Position numbers and translations under genes: made by a program. 64,000 nt of DNA. It comes from Micrasema longulum. Lineage: Eukaryota > Arthropoda > Insecta > Trichoptera > Brachycentridae. The notes under the pieces were generated by a model that saw only the letters and a program-made list of their open reading frames with translations, searched no databases and was not told the origin of the DNA. The DNA lies in the NCBI GenBank assembly GCA_022494885.1, contig JAGVSM010003656.1, positions 62,001 through 126,000 of the forward strand, read 5' to 3'. Shown piece by piece: positions 23,040 through 33,614 of the stretch. Numbering within the stretch: the stretch's first letter is position 1; the number at the start of each line of letters is the position of its first letter.

Positions 23040-23960
23040 TCTATATATCAACAATGCATAGATCGACATATCATTAGGTGTATTTAAACTTCTGAACTTG
23101 TAAATTTATAATCCCAACATTTTAGAGCGCATAAAATTATATGTACCGAGCAACTATTTAAGAGCAAGGCACCACAGACCATTTATTTGTTTTTGAATGC
23201 AGGAAAAATTTTCCGTTGATGACGCTTGTGGGGAGGATGATTGGTCTGTTAAACCAACCAAGAGTGGTGGTTTTCCATGCTGAAATTACCAGTTTTAGAC
23301 TCTTCCTCTCTAACTATGTATGTATCATAATGTATATTAGTGACGTCATTGTTTGATATTGTTTTTATGGACTATATTTTGGAGAGTAAAAATCTATTAT
23401 GCACTTTTTAAAAATGTTTTTGTAATTTTTTACTGATTTAATGTTTTATGATCCTCATGACGTTTAAATTTGTTTTAACTATGTACTATTTTTATTACAT
23501 CTTTTACTTTATTTTTGATAATGTTTTTTTTTTGTCTTTCTTCTCGGTATTTCGCTACGTTTTTTTTTAAATATACTTTTTGCTATGCACATACATTCAT
23601 TTTTTTACTATGACTATAAATATGTTTCTTACTATGTTTTCTGTTTTTATTTCGCATTTAACTGAGTTTTAACATATTTTTTTATACATATTTATATATT
23701 TTAAATGTTTTTTACTATGTTTTCATTTATTACTTTGTTTTTATTATGTTTTTGCTTCGTTTTTTTTACTACATTTTTTACTTTGTTTTCACTTTTTCCT
23801 CTATCTTTATAACTGTTCCTTTATACTGATTACTGTTTTTTATATTTTTTTGACTGTCTTAGAAAAGGGTAAATACCCTAGTTAGGCAGTCAAAGCAACT
23901 TTGTATAAATTATCATGTTGTGTATGTATTATAATGATAATAAATTTTAAAAATACCTAA
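23040..23960 (+). pseudogene. Decayed Jockey-like LINE 3' part
   Basis: Between about 23130 and 23330 a frameshifted translation matches the C-terminus of the 385-aa reverse transcriptase at 33615. YVPSNYLRARHHRPF corresponds to YVPDNYLRQRQHRLF, then after a frameshift a block containing NFPLM, VGRMIGLLN and FHAEITSFR corresponds to its NLPMVM, VGRATAMLN and FHVSEGVFR. A T-rich 3' UTR of about 500 bases with repeated TTTTTTACTATGTTTT-like words follows, then a stem-loop near 23850 and a final AATAAATTTT. It is a dead copy related to family D. The 5' limit is a guess. Confidence 0.6.
23848..23890. repeat. Stem-loop in a LINE 3' UTR
   Basis: GACTGTCTTAG pairs with GTTAGGCAGTC, with an inner GGGTA/TACCC stem. 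It lies about 60 bases before the AATAAATTTT end of the decayed Jockey-like LINE. Confidence 0.5.
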
Positions 23961-23998
23961 TCATGTATTTACAACGTAATTGTCAGTCATATTGTATT

Positions 23999-24185
23999 CT
24001 TCTTCTTCTTCAGCCTTATTCTCCCCACTACTGGATAAAGGTCTCTTGCAAAAGTCTCCATTCCTTCCTATCACCCGCTTTCATCATCCACGTTTTACCG
24101 GCAGTCGAAGCAATGTCGTCGACCCATCTTTTCTGTGGACTTCCAACACTTATTCTGTTTGCCCATTTTGTATTGATCATTTAAA
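23999..24185 (-). pseudogene. Non-LTR LINE C-terminus with AAG tail
   Basis: On the minus strand codons give GSPQKRWVDDIASTAGKTWM, then AGDRKEWRLLQETFIQ and a stop, followed by AAG repeats at 23999-24010. RWVDDI and DRKEWR are standard C-terminal words of insect RTE-like LINEs. The fragment is about 55 codons long. Confidence 0.65.
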
Positions 24186-24849
24186 TTAAATATATATAAT
24201 GCGGATTTCAGATTCGATTAATAAGAAAACAAATTATTTTATTATAAAGTTGATTGAGTGATTTTATGCTATTGTTTTACATGTGAGAATGAATGTATGA
24301 GATTATAAGATTGTAAATACAAGAAGTGTTGATAGCTTCTATGTTCAGTGTATAGTAGCACAAGTCGCCTGCATTATGCTTTGTCCTCGTGCGACCGGTT
24401 TCGCGTTAGAAAAATCTACAATCATTTGCAAGTGGCCGCATCTCATTATAAGACACGTTATACGCAAGTGTCACTAACACTTACCAATAAGAATACTGCG
24501 CCGCGCCGATAAAAGCAGCAGTTTTTAGTTTCAGTTTTACAGTACGATTATAAATAAGTGTTGACTCCTTAGCATGTCATACTTTCGTTTTGTAAGTTTA
24601 TTCCTATCCCACATCCATCTCACTCTCTTAAAATATACATTTATTTTTACATCCCAATTAAACAAAAATTTTAATTACCTTAGCTCACTAGGTAACCCGT
24701 AATAAAGACCAGGAAAAACATTTTTTACTAACCCTTTTAAACTGTACATAACATTTTGTGGAAAAGAAAATGTCATTGTCTGGTTTAATTAAGATATTGC
24801 ACATAAATAATTAAATAAATAGACGGTGTTTCAATATTTATCATCATAA
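24186..24849. other. No gene seen
   Basis: It holds the core-promoter-like cluster listed separately. 24370-24530 is less AT-rich (GTGCGACCGGTTTCGCG). Confidence 0.35.
24480..24545 (+). promoter_or_regulatory. Core-promoter-like cluster
   Basis: ACCAAT (24483), GATAAAAG (24508-24515) and an arthropod initiator-like TCAGTT (24531) are in order, and AATAAA follows at 24701. The TATA-to-initiator spacing (about 24) is a little short. It could be a solo LTR or a chance array. Confidence 0.2.
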
Positions 24850-25080
24850 TTTCTCTTCCAGCACCCAGTGGTGCAAAAAGTACTGCATCGAAAGATTAAA
24901 TGTAGCATTTATCAATTATCTATTAAGAGAACATAAGGATACAAGCCTTACACCGCAGGTGATAGCCTAGGAACAATGAAATATTTCAGAATAAAACTAC
25001 ATCTTAAAACATTGTTTTTCGTCCACTCAGCCAGGAATCGAACCTAGGACGCCGAAAAACCACGCTTGAGATCCCGAGGG
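24850..25080 (-). mobile_element. SINE family K relative, reversed
   Basis: The plus strand has GGAATCGAACCTAGGACGCC (reversed B box) at 25032, ATGAAATATTTCAGAATAAA at 24979 and the tail word CACCCAGTGGTGCAAAAAGT at 24862. A similar tail word lies at 43145-43175. Confidence 0.55.
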
Positions 25081-25796
25081 TTGGCATAAAAAAAGGTGGT
25101 TTTACACTACAATATTTCATAAGGATGTTGTCATGTGGAAGAATGCTAATATCTGACTTTAAGCCTTCCATGCAATTTGTCTAACTCACGTAAAAGGGGC
25201 AATGGAAGCCGAAGAGTGAAATTCAATTAAAATCACGGTATATTACATTAAAATTTTTTTTTTTAAAACTCCTTTATTGACAAGAAAATGTTTTTTTTTT
25301 TTTACTATGAGTGAAACCAATAGGAAGACCTTTGTTTCTTTAAACGGTTTTCTGGTATCTGGAGGGAGTGTTTTACAGAAATGTTGATTATCGTTATTTT
25401 TGTGCATTTTCATACTTTTGGAATTGTTATTTTTAGACATTCAAAATACATTATTTCTCGTTCATTTGGTATATGTAATTTTTCACAACTTTTTTTATGT
25501 TTTCATTCAATGTTACGATAAAAGATTTACCTTTTGGTTTTTTTAAACATTTATTTAACTTTTCAAGTTTTGTATAATGTATAAACTTTTTTCTTTCATA
25601 GAATTCTTCAGAATTGAATGAATTGGATTCCTCTGACGTGATTGTGACATTAAAAACTATCTGCGTTTTCTATTCTGCTGATTCTTTTAAAAGTCTTAAA
25701 TTTGAGTTTAGAAGTGAAACGAACATATGATCAAACAAAAAAAAAACACTTACAACTATATGTACCTATCTAAAATACAAATATTATTAACGATTT
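25081..25796. other. AT-rich, no gene seen
   Basis: 25095-25125 repeats a piece of SINE family K (TTTTACACTACAATATTTCA). The rest is unassigned. Confidence 0.35.
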
Positions 25797-25985
25797 ACAA
25801 CAGGGATGGAGAACATTTAAGAGTATAATATATGGAATTCTAGGCGTTTACAGGGCTTATGACCTGTCATTGGCTGATTTAAGTACCTACTTTGTACACT
25901 GTGTTACATTCACCATTTCTCTCTCGGGAGTGAAATTCAGTCTATTATCTACATGCATTTAGAGAAATTCAAAATATTGTAACAA
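25797..25985. mobile_element. G element fragment
   Basis: TTACAACAGGGATGGAGAAC, TTATGACCTGTCATTGGCTG and CACTGTGTTACATTCACCAT belong to family G. It continues with a rearranged end (AAATTCAAAATATTGTAACA). Confidence 0.55.
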
Positions 25986-26646
25986 ATTTTTGTAAAACGA
26001 CTTCATATGGTAAAAAAATAGCAAATTTTAATAAAAACTAACTTTCCTATCAAATAAATAAAATTCACAATAATAAACAAGTTCAATGAGTACTCGTTAT
26101 GACAAGTTTGAAATAAATGTGTTTCCAGCTGATAAATGGTTTTGGGGAATTTTTAACTACCATAATGCCAGAGATATGATGATTGTCCAAAGGTACACAA
26201 CTTGTTTTTAAACTTTGTGTGGTAAAAGGCAATGCGTATCGTGTACATCAGTAAATAAATAAATACATATTTTATTCCACTTGGACTTTTACGTGAAGTG
26301 TAAGACTTTTTACATTCAAGTTTTAGATAACGGTTTTATGGTGATGATTATCGGCGCATTGGTCCATTGTCAGTAAATGCGCAGTCAATTTTACTGTAGG
26401 AGCAAAGCAAGCATGCATCATTTAGTCATTTTATGGGCAAAATTATAACGACTGTCGACTGACTACTGCTCACGTAGTCGTCAGGATCGCGACCCAGCGC
26501 AACGTGGAGCGCAGACATAAACTAGGTTAGACTTCTAAACTCAAATATTATTTACGAGTATTATATGAAAACATGATTTCAAAATAATTTAAATTGTTTT
26601 TCTAGAGCTAATTTGTGAAAATAACGTCAAAAGCGCTGTACAAAAA

Positions 26647-26705
26647 ATACCCCAACACGTCTCACAGATCTACAGAGCGCATAGGCGGTTGGGATTCTAG
26701 TTTAA
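26647..26705 (-). mobile_element. Family H body fragment
   Basis: ACACGTCTCACAGATCTACA and GGCGGTTGGGATTCTAG match family H. Confidence 0.45.
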
Positions 26706-26728
26706 TAGCAATATTTAAAAATATATAT

Positions 26729-27078
26729 TGCAATATTTTGAGTTTGTTTAAAAGTTTGAACACTAAAGATTGGATTTTATCGATTTTATCCCCGAGGGAA
26801 TCATTAAGAGTAACAAATTACAACAGAGATGGAGAACATTTTAAAGAAAGGAATATGAAAGTCCAGACATTTACAGGCTGTCATAAGCCTTCCATATTCC
26901 CTTCTCAAAAATGTTTTCCATCTCTGTTGTAACAAATTTAGTTCTGTTTTATTTTTCTAAAATGTAAACGTTTTACATATACCATATCTGTTGTAATTTG
27001 TTCATCTTAATGACATACTAGGGGATGAAATCCAGTCTTTTGTCTACAAACATTTGGACAAATTGAAAATAATGTAAA
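26729..27078. repeat. Long palindrome of G-element halves
   Basis: The left arm starts TGCAATATTTTGAGTTTG and includes ACAAATTACAACAGAGATGG. The right arm carries the complement (CCATCTCTGTTGTAACAAAT at 26918, then ATGAAATCCAGTCTTTTGTC and CATTTGGACAAATTGAAAAT). The centre is near 26877. Arms of roughly 140-190 bp can fold into one hairpin. The right arm has an extra partial duplication near 26945-27000. Confidence 0.65.
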
Positions 27079-27129
27079 ATGAGACCAACTGATCCAAGAA
27101 GAAGTTTAAAAATTAAAAAATTGTTTTCA

Positions 27130-27400
27130 GGCGTTGCCTAGTATGTAAGATAATTTGATCAGATGAATTTCTTAAAAACAATAAAGGTTTTAGCTCTATA
27201 ACGTCACTAAAATCAACAGATGAAACAATTGAAGAAATATGGATGTTCAAACATGAATGTGAATGTTACACAGTGTGTAAAGTGGCCACTTAAACCAGCC
27301 AATGACAAGTCATACTATTTCTTTCTATCTAATGTTCTTAGTCTATAGACTTACATATTTTTTTCTATCTAATGTTCTTAGTCTCTGTTGTAATTTGTTG
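27130..27400. mobile_element. G element fragment
   Basis: AACAATAAAGGTTTTAGCTC, GTGAATGTTACACAGTGTGT and AAACCAGCCAATGACAAGTC match 32148-32400. A 23-bp word (TTTCTATCTAATGTTCTTAG...) is duplicated at 27322 and 27361. Confidence 0.6.
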
Positions 27401-27569
27401 AAAATATATAAATATATATATTTATGTATCACATTATTAGCTAGGATTTTTTAATGTTTTGTAATTACGTAAATTACGTCACAAGTTCTCGTCAAGGATG
27501 TCTGCTGATTGGTGAGTTGACTTTCCGGAAACCGAAAATTTATCATCATCGTCTTATTCAGAAAAACTT

Positions 27570-27706
27570 ATGTCGTAATTCAAAGTAGTTAATTTTTTCA
27601 CGCATTTTCGAGAAACTTCGCTGTACAATTAAATGCCCTATTTTTATCGCGTGTTAGAAAAAAACGTTTTTGTATTTAATTTCCTGTAGCATTTAACTTC
27701 CGCATT
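27570..27706. mobile_element. MITE family F, diverged fragment
   Basis: TTCAAAGTAGTTAATTTT, ATTAAATGCCCTATTTTTAT and CATTTAACTTCCGCATT follow the family F half element but with many changes. Confidence 0.5.
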
Positions 27707-27741
27707 AAAGTTAGTTTAAATAATATAAAAAAAATAGATTA

Positions 27742-27805
27742 CAACACGACTTGCAGCTACAGAGCACATGGGTAGTTTTAGAAATCTAGCCCACATTTAC
27801 ATTTA
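27742..27805 (-). mobile_element. Family H body fragment
   Basis: CACGACTTGCAGCTACAGAG and AGAAATCTAGCCCACATTTA match family H. Confidence 0.45.
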
Positions 27806-27924
27806 TTTGAAATAACGAATAGGTGTGTTTTACATTACAATTGAAAAATGTTTACTTCTCAGTTCGCGTCTGGTGAGATTATCGTAAGAGACAATATTAA
27901 CAGTGATTAAAATGGATAAATTGA

Positions 27925-28010
27925 TTACCCCGTGGCACAAATAGACGGTGTGACACACCCACGCTCCATGCAGTTGGCGTGGGTTCGAGTCGTTGGCCTC
28001 TAACTGATTT
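27925..28010 (+). mobile_element. tRNA-like SINE head
   Basis: CCCCGTGGCACAAATAGACG resembles an A-box region and GGCGTGGGTTCGAGTCG a B box. The following body was not matched to another copy in the window. Confidence 0.4.
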
Positions 28011-28129
28011 CAATGCATTTTACTTTCATTCATTCAACGTCATCTAATCGACTTGGTGACGTTTTACAACGTGAACGGCGCAGATTAGAACATAAATCTG
28101 GAAAAATATAGATACAGTGAAAGCACTTC

Positions 28130-28375
28130 CTCCACATACCGGGTTTGGAGGCGCCAGAAACTCGCCTTTCGTCCTCTCGTTATCTGCTGTGATCACACCG
28201 TTATGAGTGTGATCCTATTGCCCAGGGTTCGCGACGTGGACGCTGACGAGTTGGACTAGTCAGTAATCTTGTCGGTGGAATGCAACTGGGCATTCGAAGC
28301 ATTTTGTAGAATCACACCCTCCAGCAAGATGTGACTCACTGCAATCCTACTGACAGTTCGAACCCCATAAAAATT
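28130..28375 (-). mobile_element. Family N element, truncated
   Basis: GGCGCCAGAAACTCGCCTTT, GTTATCTGCTGTGATCACAC, GACGAGTTGGACTAGTCAGT and CAGCAAGATGTGACTCACTG follow 41870-42085. The AAG end is missing. Confidence 0.65.
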
Positions 28376-28589
28376 TTCAACCGGTAGGTTTATAATATTA
28401 ATATAATCAAACTACTGGAAAGTTGTACAAAACGAATATGGCGTAGGGGATATAATACCATATCAATTTGTCTTAGCATACACATCTTGCTTCCTTTACA
28501 TTCATACATCTTAGAAAATGTAATTTAATATTAAGAGTGTATCAAAGAAGTTCAAAAATTATTATATATCTTTAGCAACCTAATCTCCC

Positions 28590-28935
28590 TTCGTTTTATT
28601 TATTTTATATTCCCTCTCTTTCCTGGATTATATTTGTATCTCTTTCCATACTTATCATCAGATTCCATATTCCTCATCATTTAATGTGAATAACGTCTTT
28701 TTTTTATTGTTTTTGTTTATATGCACAATTTTTATCTACCCACTAATCAACAGCTGTTATTTCAAATTTATTATGTGTATTTACAAGAACATTTTAAATA
28801 TTTGTTTTTGATGTACAGAGTTTAATCAATTCTTTCTTTGGCTAGTAAAGTTGTATGTTTGTTGAGTTGCTTTTGAGCAGTAAGTCCGCAAAATACCAAA
28901 TATTTTTGAACTAGAAGATTGAAATAAATAAATAT
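28590..28935 (+). pseudogene. CR1-like LINE 3' UTR fragment (family O)
   Basis: The TTCCCTCTCTTTCC run, CATCAGATTCCATATTCC and the terminal TTTGAGCAGTAAGTCCGC with an AAAT tail parallel 50570-50915. No coding part remains. Confidence 0.55.
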
Positions 28936-29019
28936 TACGCAAGTAAAAATTAAATAAACCATAACCAAAGTTTTTCAGGCTGATAGTGTAAGAGTTATCT
29001 CGTCATGCGATTTTTAATT

Positions 29020-29360
29020 GTTATAACTTTTTGTTCAAAATAATGCTTTGAATCTCATGGACTGATCGTGTCTCCAGCTAAGCGGTTTTATGCATCATGA
29101 ACAAAAAGGAGTTACTGGCTATCGTCGAAAGAAGAAAAGCCTCATACTTTGGTCACGTATTCCGCAATGAGAAGTATGCCCTTCTTCAACTTATTATAGA
29201 AGGAAAGATCAGGCAGGCGGGTTATGGGACGGAAAAGAGCATCATTGCTCAGAAATATCAGACAGTGGTTCGGTGTGTCGGATGCAGCAGCGCTGATAAG
29301 ACTGGTCCAGGATCGTAATGAATTCAGAATGATGGTCGCCAACCTCCGGTAGTAGCGTCA
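29020..29360 (+). pseudogene. RTE-like LINE C-terminus, third family
   Basis: The plus strand reads ISWTDRVSS, then KELLAIVERRKASYFGHVFR and YALLQLIIEGKI in the frame 29097-29318, and after a frameshift FRMMVANLR with a stop near 29352. This is the usual end of another insect non-LTR family. There is no long tail. Confidence 0.65.
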
Positions 29361-29773
29361 AAAGTAGAAAAAGAAAATTTAGAGTTTTTCAGGGGTTTTA
29401 GATCTTATCAAAGTGAGGATTTAAAAAAAATAAAAATATTTAGTGCACAAAATAAACAATTTTACATAGACACAATTATATGTTTTTTATGTCCCGACTT
29501 GTTAGAACATTCCGTGTTAAGTCGGGACTCTTCGATATATGATTTAAAAATATTTATTTACATACAAAATCAATATACAAGTAATCAAAACTTTATGCAA
29601 AATAATCAAAACAATATACCAAATAATAATAGAAAAATAAAAATAATAAAAATTTATACATGTCAAAAAATGGAAGGAAGAAAAGTTATATAATAAAACG
29701 TATGACAGTGATGATATAACTTACTATACTTTGTGGAAATCTGTTATTAGCTCTGAGTTTATACACTTCTGTT

Positions 29774-30319
29774 CAATGTACTTCATAGTCCTAACGCTCC
29801 TATATACCTGTGTGAAAAATTTCAACGCTTATCAGTTCATGGTTTACCTCTTCGTTCTCATTCTCAAGGCACTCTCTTAATACCCATACACAATTCCTCT
29901 TTCTTCTCTAACTCATATGGTGTCCATGCGGCTCGACTGTGGAATCATCTCCCATCCACCATCAAAGATGTTACTACATTATCTCTGTTTAAATCACGTC
30001 TGAAGAAACATCTCCTTTCTCTTCCTTAATCTCTCCTCCTTTCCTTTTTCCTCTTTCCTCTTTCCTCTTTTTTCCTTTTTCCCATTGAGTAATAGTTTCG
30101 ATTTAAGATAATTTATAAACAAATACGTTTATTTCTATTTTTATATATCTTTAAATTTTTAATCTTTTTTTTCTATTGAATATGTTCTGTTACTTGAATT
30201 ATAAAAATAAAACTTTTATTTTATTGGTTGGTTGGAAGAAATTGCCATTTGGCAATAAGCCCGCTAATGTACAAATAATCATTATGTACAAAAAGTTAAA
30301 TAAAAAAAATATATATATA
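29774..30319 (+). pseudogene. CR1-like LINE (family C), nested, with 6-bp duplication
   Basis: The plus strand encodes a C-terminus without an upstream start: YLCEKFQRLSVHGLPLRS, then VHAARLWNHLPSTIKD, then LFKSRLKKHLLSLP and a stop near 30029. A TTCC-rich 3' UTR follows, then the family end GGTTGGTTGGAAGAAATTGCC and an AT tail. TCTGTT occurs at 29768-29773 and 30320-30325, and the two flanks together match the unbroken repeat at 54045-54155. This shows that the LINE inserted into that repeat. Confidence 0.8.
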
Positions 30320-30394
30320 TCTGTTTCTTTACTATGAATATGTATGTAGAACTGTTGATTTCCCAAATAAAATAAATTAATATACACATATACG

Positions 30395-30485
30395 TATATT
30401 GATTTGGTGTTTATTTTGTAGAACTTCATATTTAAAGTTATAATATAATAAATCAAACACTTATTTGACTGAACGTGTTCAGTAG
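30395..30485. repeat. Repeat family P
   Basis: ATTGATTTGGTGTTTATTTT and GTAGAACTTCATATT also occur at 21885-21945, in both cases near a GTGTTCAGTAG/CTACTGAACAC word. Class unknown. Confidence 0.4.
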
Positions 30486-31737
30486 ACTCAAATCAGTCTT
30501 TGGTTTCTTATATTATAAATTTTTATTATCAAAGTGTTTACTGATTTCAACTTTGATATTGGATTTACCTTTTTAATCCGGTTATGATATTCGCCCATTA
30601 TTTTGATATCGAATAATTTGGTTATGAGAAAGATTAACTATTCGATTACCATAACCGGCTGTGCCCATCACTAAACTCAACAAAAAAAAAATATCACGCC
30701 ATTATCAGTAGCACACAGTGTTGTATATTTATGTTGGCGCTGCGTTCATATTTTTAAATATATAATGTATTAAAATTACGATAAACAAACGCAGCAGTCA
30801 TTATTATCAAATCATTAAACTGTTAAATGTTCAAGAATTCGTTTCCATTTGTATAAAATTAACCTTTTCAGAACTCAAGTTACGCATACAAAACTTTCCG
30901 GTTTATGAAACAAATATTTTCATTTCTGTAAAATAACCTAACAAAAAATTATATTTCATGACAAAAGTACAGAAGTTACATCATTGCATTGAAAAATAAA
31001 CATGTTTTTTATCGCGAGCCAATATACCATACGATAAAATAATTATAGTTTGTAATAGCTGTCTACAAGTTGAAAAGTTTATGTGTATAATTTTATAATC
31101 TTCTCACGATCGACATAAAATCAATTCGATTTATATATATTTATATAATCAATGAATCAGTTTTACAATCTCATTTACATACTATTAACAATTATGGTGT
31201 TTACATAATGAAGATATTTTATTCTATATACACCATGGTTCCACTATCTACACCGATAGTAAAAAATGTTTTCCAAAGTAAATGTTCCTACACTCCCTCT
31301 TTTCAAAATAAATGGCACAGAAATTCCTTTCATGTCTGAAAAACTGAGGTATTATCATACATGAGCATTTAGGGTGGCACGATCAGGTTTACGAAGTTAC
31401 CCGTAAACTTTATAGTTAAACTTTATATATTTAAAAATGCAGATTTTTTTCGCCAATCACAATGTTAAACAAGCATCAGTCCAGAGCTTACTTCTTCCAC
31501 TTCTTGATTTATTTATCTATTCATATTTTTCTCTTAAAAATATATAACTAATAATAAAAATAATGTGTCCTCACTGGGGTAACCCGTGTCGATGACACTT
31601 AACAATATACTTTTTTGAAATGTTTTTACATTAGAGAATAAACAAAAAAGACTATCTTAATAAACAGAGATAATTGACAAAATATTCCCAGTTTTAAAAA
31701 CGAGGTGTTTATATATATATATATATTTAAATATATT
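30486..31737. other. AT-rich, no gene seen
   Basis: Only short frames, a TA run at 31711-31726, and an ACTGAACGTGTTCAGT-like near-palindrome at 30463. Nothing recognised. Confidence 0.45.
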
Positions 31738-31945
31738 TGGAAAATTTATATAGCGCCGTTTTTGTGAAAATTGCCTCAAGGGCGCTGTGCAATAAATAAA
31801 TATCCTACCACGCCTTGCAGCTACAGAGCACATGGACGGTTGGGATTCTTGTTCCTCGTCTTCAATTATGATATACAGGAGCTAGATTACAGCACGTCTT
31901 GCAGCTACAGAGAGCATGGACAGCAAGATCTAGCCCTTATATGTA
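31738..31945 (-). mobile_element. Family H element pair
   Basis: The plus strand has TATATAGCGCCGTTTTTGTG and CCTCAAGGGCGCTG (reversed tail), then CACGCCTTGCAGCTACAGAG. A second body follows at 31893 (CACGTCTTGCAGCTACAGAG). Two tandem copies or a duplication are possible. Confidence 0.55.
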
Positions 31946-32147
31946 TATCTATATTATTTATATTACAAAACGCACAATGAAAATAAAAAAACTAATATTA
32001 TATGCTATACACTTGTGGAGCGGTTGATTCAATATTGGTTTGGGCGAATGAGACAATCCGTTTTACTTCTACCTAGCAGATCATGCAGATGAATGTTGCA
32101 CTGATGTAAATTCTAAACTGCTTGATAATTTGGAATGATTTCAGAAT

Positions 32148-32400
32148 GTCTGAATGAAAGATGAATCTCTTCGCAACAATAAAGGTTTCAGGTCTTTAAT
32201 TTCACTAAAATCAACAAATGGAAGAATTGAAGAAATATGGATGTTCAAACATAGGCAAAATTGTGAATGTTACACAGTGGGTAAAGTAGCCATTTAAACC
32301 AGCCAATGACAAGTCATAAGCCCTGTAAATGCCTTGACTTCCATATTCCCTTATTTAAGGTATTTTCCATCCCTGTTGTAATTTGTTAATTTGTATATGA
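32148..32400. mobile_element. G element nested in a family B LINE
   Basis: AACAATAAAGGTTTCAGGTC, GAAGAAATATGGATGTTCAA, GTTACACAGTGGGTAAAG and CATCCCTGTTGTAATTTG are in the orientation opposite to 41578-42335. LINE coding sequence flanks it on both sides. Confidence 0.6.
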
Positions 32401-33035
32401 CTGGCCTAACATTATTTTTCGATTTTTAAGAGAGTTTATTTCATAATACTGCATACTTTCTGCATAATTATAAAAGTTAAGGTTTAACCGGTAGTCGACC
32501 TGATTGAAGAATTTTCGTTGGACCCTTTCTAGTATATTAATACTAAAATTATATATTTAACCAAAGAAAATTTAACCACATAACCTAATACCGCACGCAA
32601 CTTCACTTGCTAAATATTAGGCATAGAAGAAACATTCACATTCTATCACTTCTTCACAATATTTTTAATAATCCTCCTTTGCCTGTTTATCTAAGAGAGC
32701 TTTTCCAACCTTTAACACAACATGGACTATTTCTTCGTTCTAGTAACAAGAGAACACTTTTAATACCCACTCTCTGCTTTAATTTTATTGCCTTCTCTGT
32801 CACAGTAGAAACTGCTCGATTAGGGAATAATCTACCCACTAATGTCAGAAACCTTCTTAATCATTGAAATAACACTATTTCAATATAATTTTTTTTCTTT
32901 CTCCTTCTTTCTTTCCCACCCCCTATCCACTTTTTATAGTATAGTGTATATTTTTAGTTCATTTTTGTTTCAAATTTTGTATAAAATTATGAGATTCTGT
33001 ATACCTAGAATTTGTCCATGGACTTCTTATTTCGA

Positions 33036-33215
33036 ACCGGGTTGTAGTCCCGTGGCAAGTATCGCGTATTCACGGATCAGAGGTCCGAGGTTTGCAGTGT
33101 TCACATCCCCAACTTGGTTCCCATTTTCTTATAGTAAGTTATTTATACCTCATTGAAAATGCCCCCAAAATTTAATATTTGGGTAAATCATAAGAACGCA
33201 CATATTTCTTTACAA
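33036..33215 (+). mobile_element. tRNA-related SINE (family J), nested in a family B LINE
   Basis: CCGGGTTGTAGTCCCGTGGC, ACGGATCAGAGGTCCGAGGT, CCCCAACTTGGTTCCCATTT and AATATTTGGGTAAATCATAA give a full-length copy that splits the LINE 3' UTR. Confidence 0.7.
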
Positions 33216-33614
33216 AAATTAAAATCTCAAAACGAACGGTTTGGGTGGATAGGTAGGAAGATATTGCCTTAAGGCAATATGAACGCCCTTATATGTAGAT
33301 AAAATGTATTTGTATATAAAGCATTAAATAAATGGTGCAGAGGGTATAAAATCGGTAGGTACGGTACCTTCACCAAATACAAAGCAAAAAATCATTTTGT
33401 TACCTGAAAGAACTGTATTTTTCATTTGCGCGAACACGAAAAAACAAATGAATTACACATTTATTTTTTTAAAACAATAATAATTGTTTACTGCCTAGAA
33501 TAAAAGTAAACGTTTTTTTTTTCAAGGAGTCTTTATTCAATCAAATATACACATTATTACTATATTAACACATTAAAAAGAAAACAAAGTATTAACATAT
33601 ACGAAACCAATCTA

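Larger units (their letters stand above)
32060..33345 (+). pseudogene. Decayed family B LINE holding a G element and a SINE
   Basis: The copy starts with a block matching the 15532 frame (ECCTDVNSKLLDNLE, 32090-32140), is interrupted from about 32148 to 32550 by a family G element and adjoining AT-rich DNA, and resumes at 32570 (HNLIPHATSLAKY-like, then NIHILSLLHNIFNNPPLPVYLRELFQPL in the frame 32607-32867). The 3' UTR is split again by a tRNA-derived SINE at 33036-33215. The conserved family B end is at 33255-33345. Several stops and frameshifts make it a pseudogene. Confidence 0.75.
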
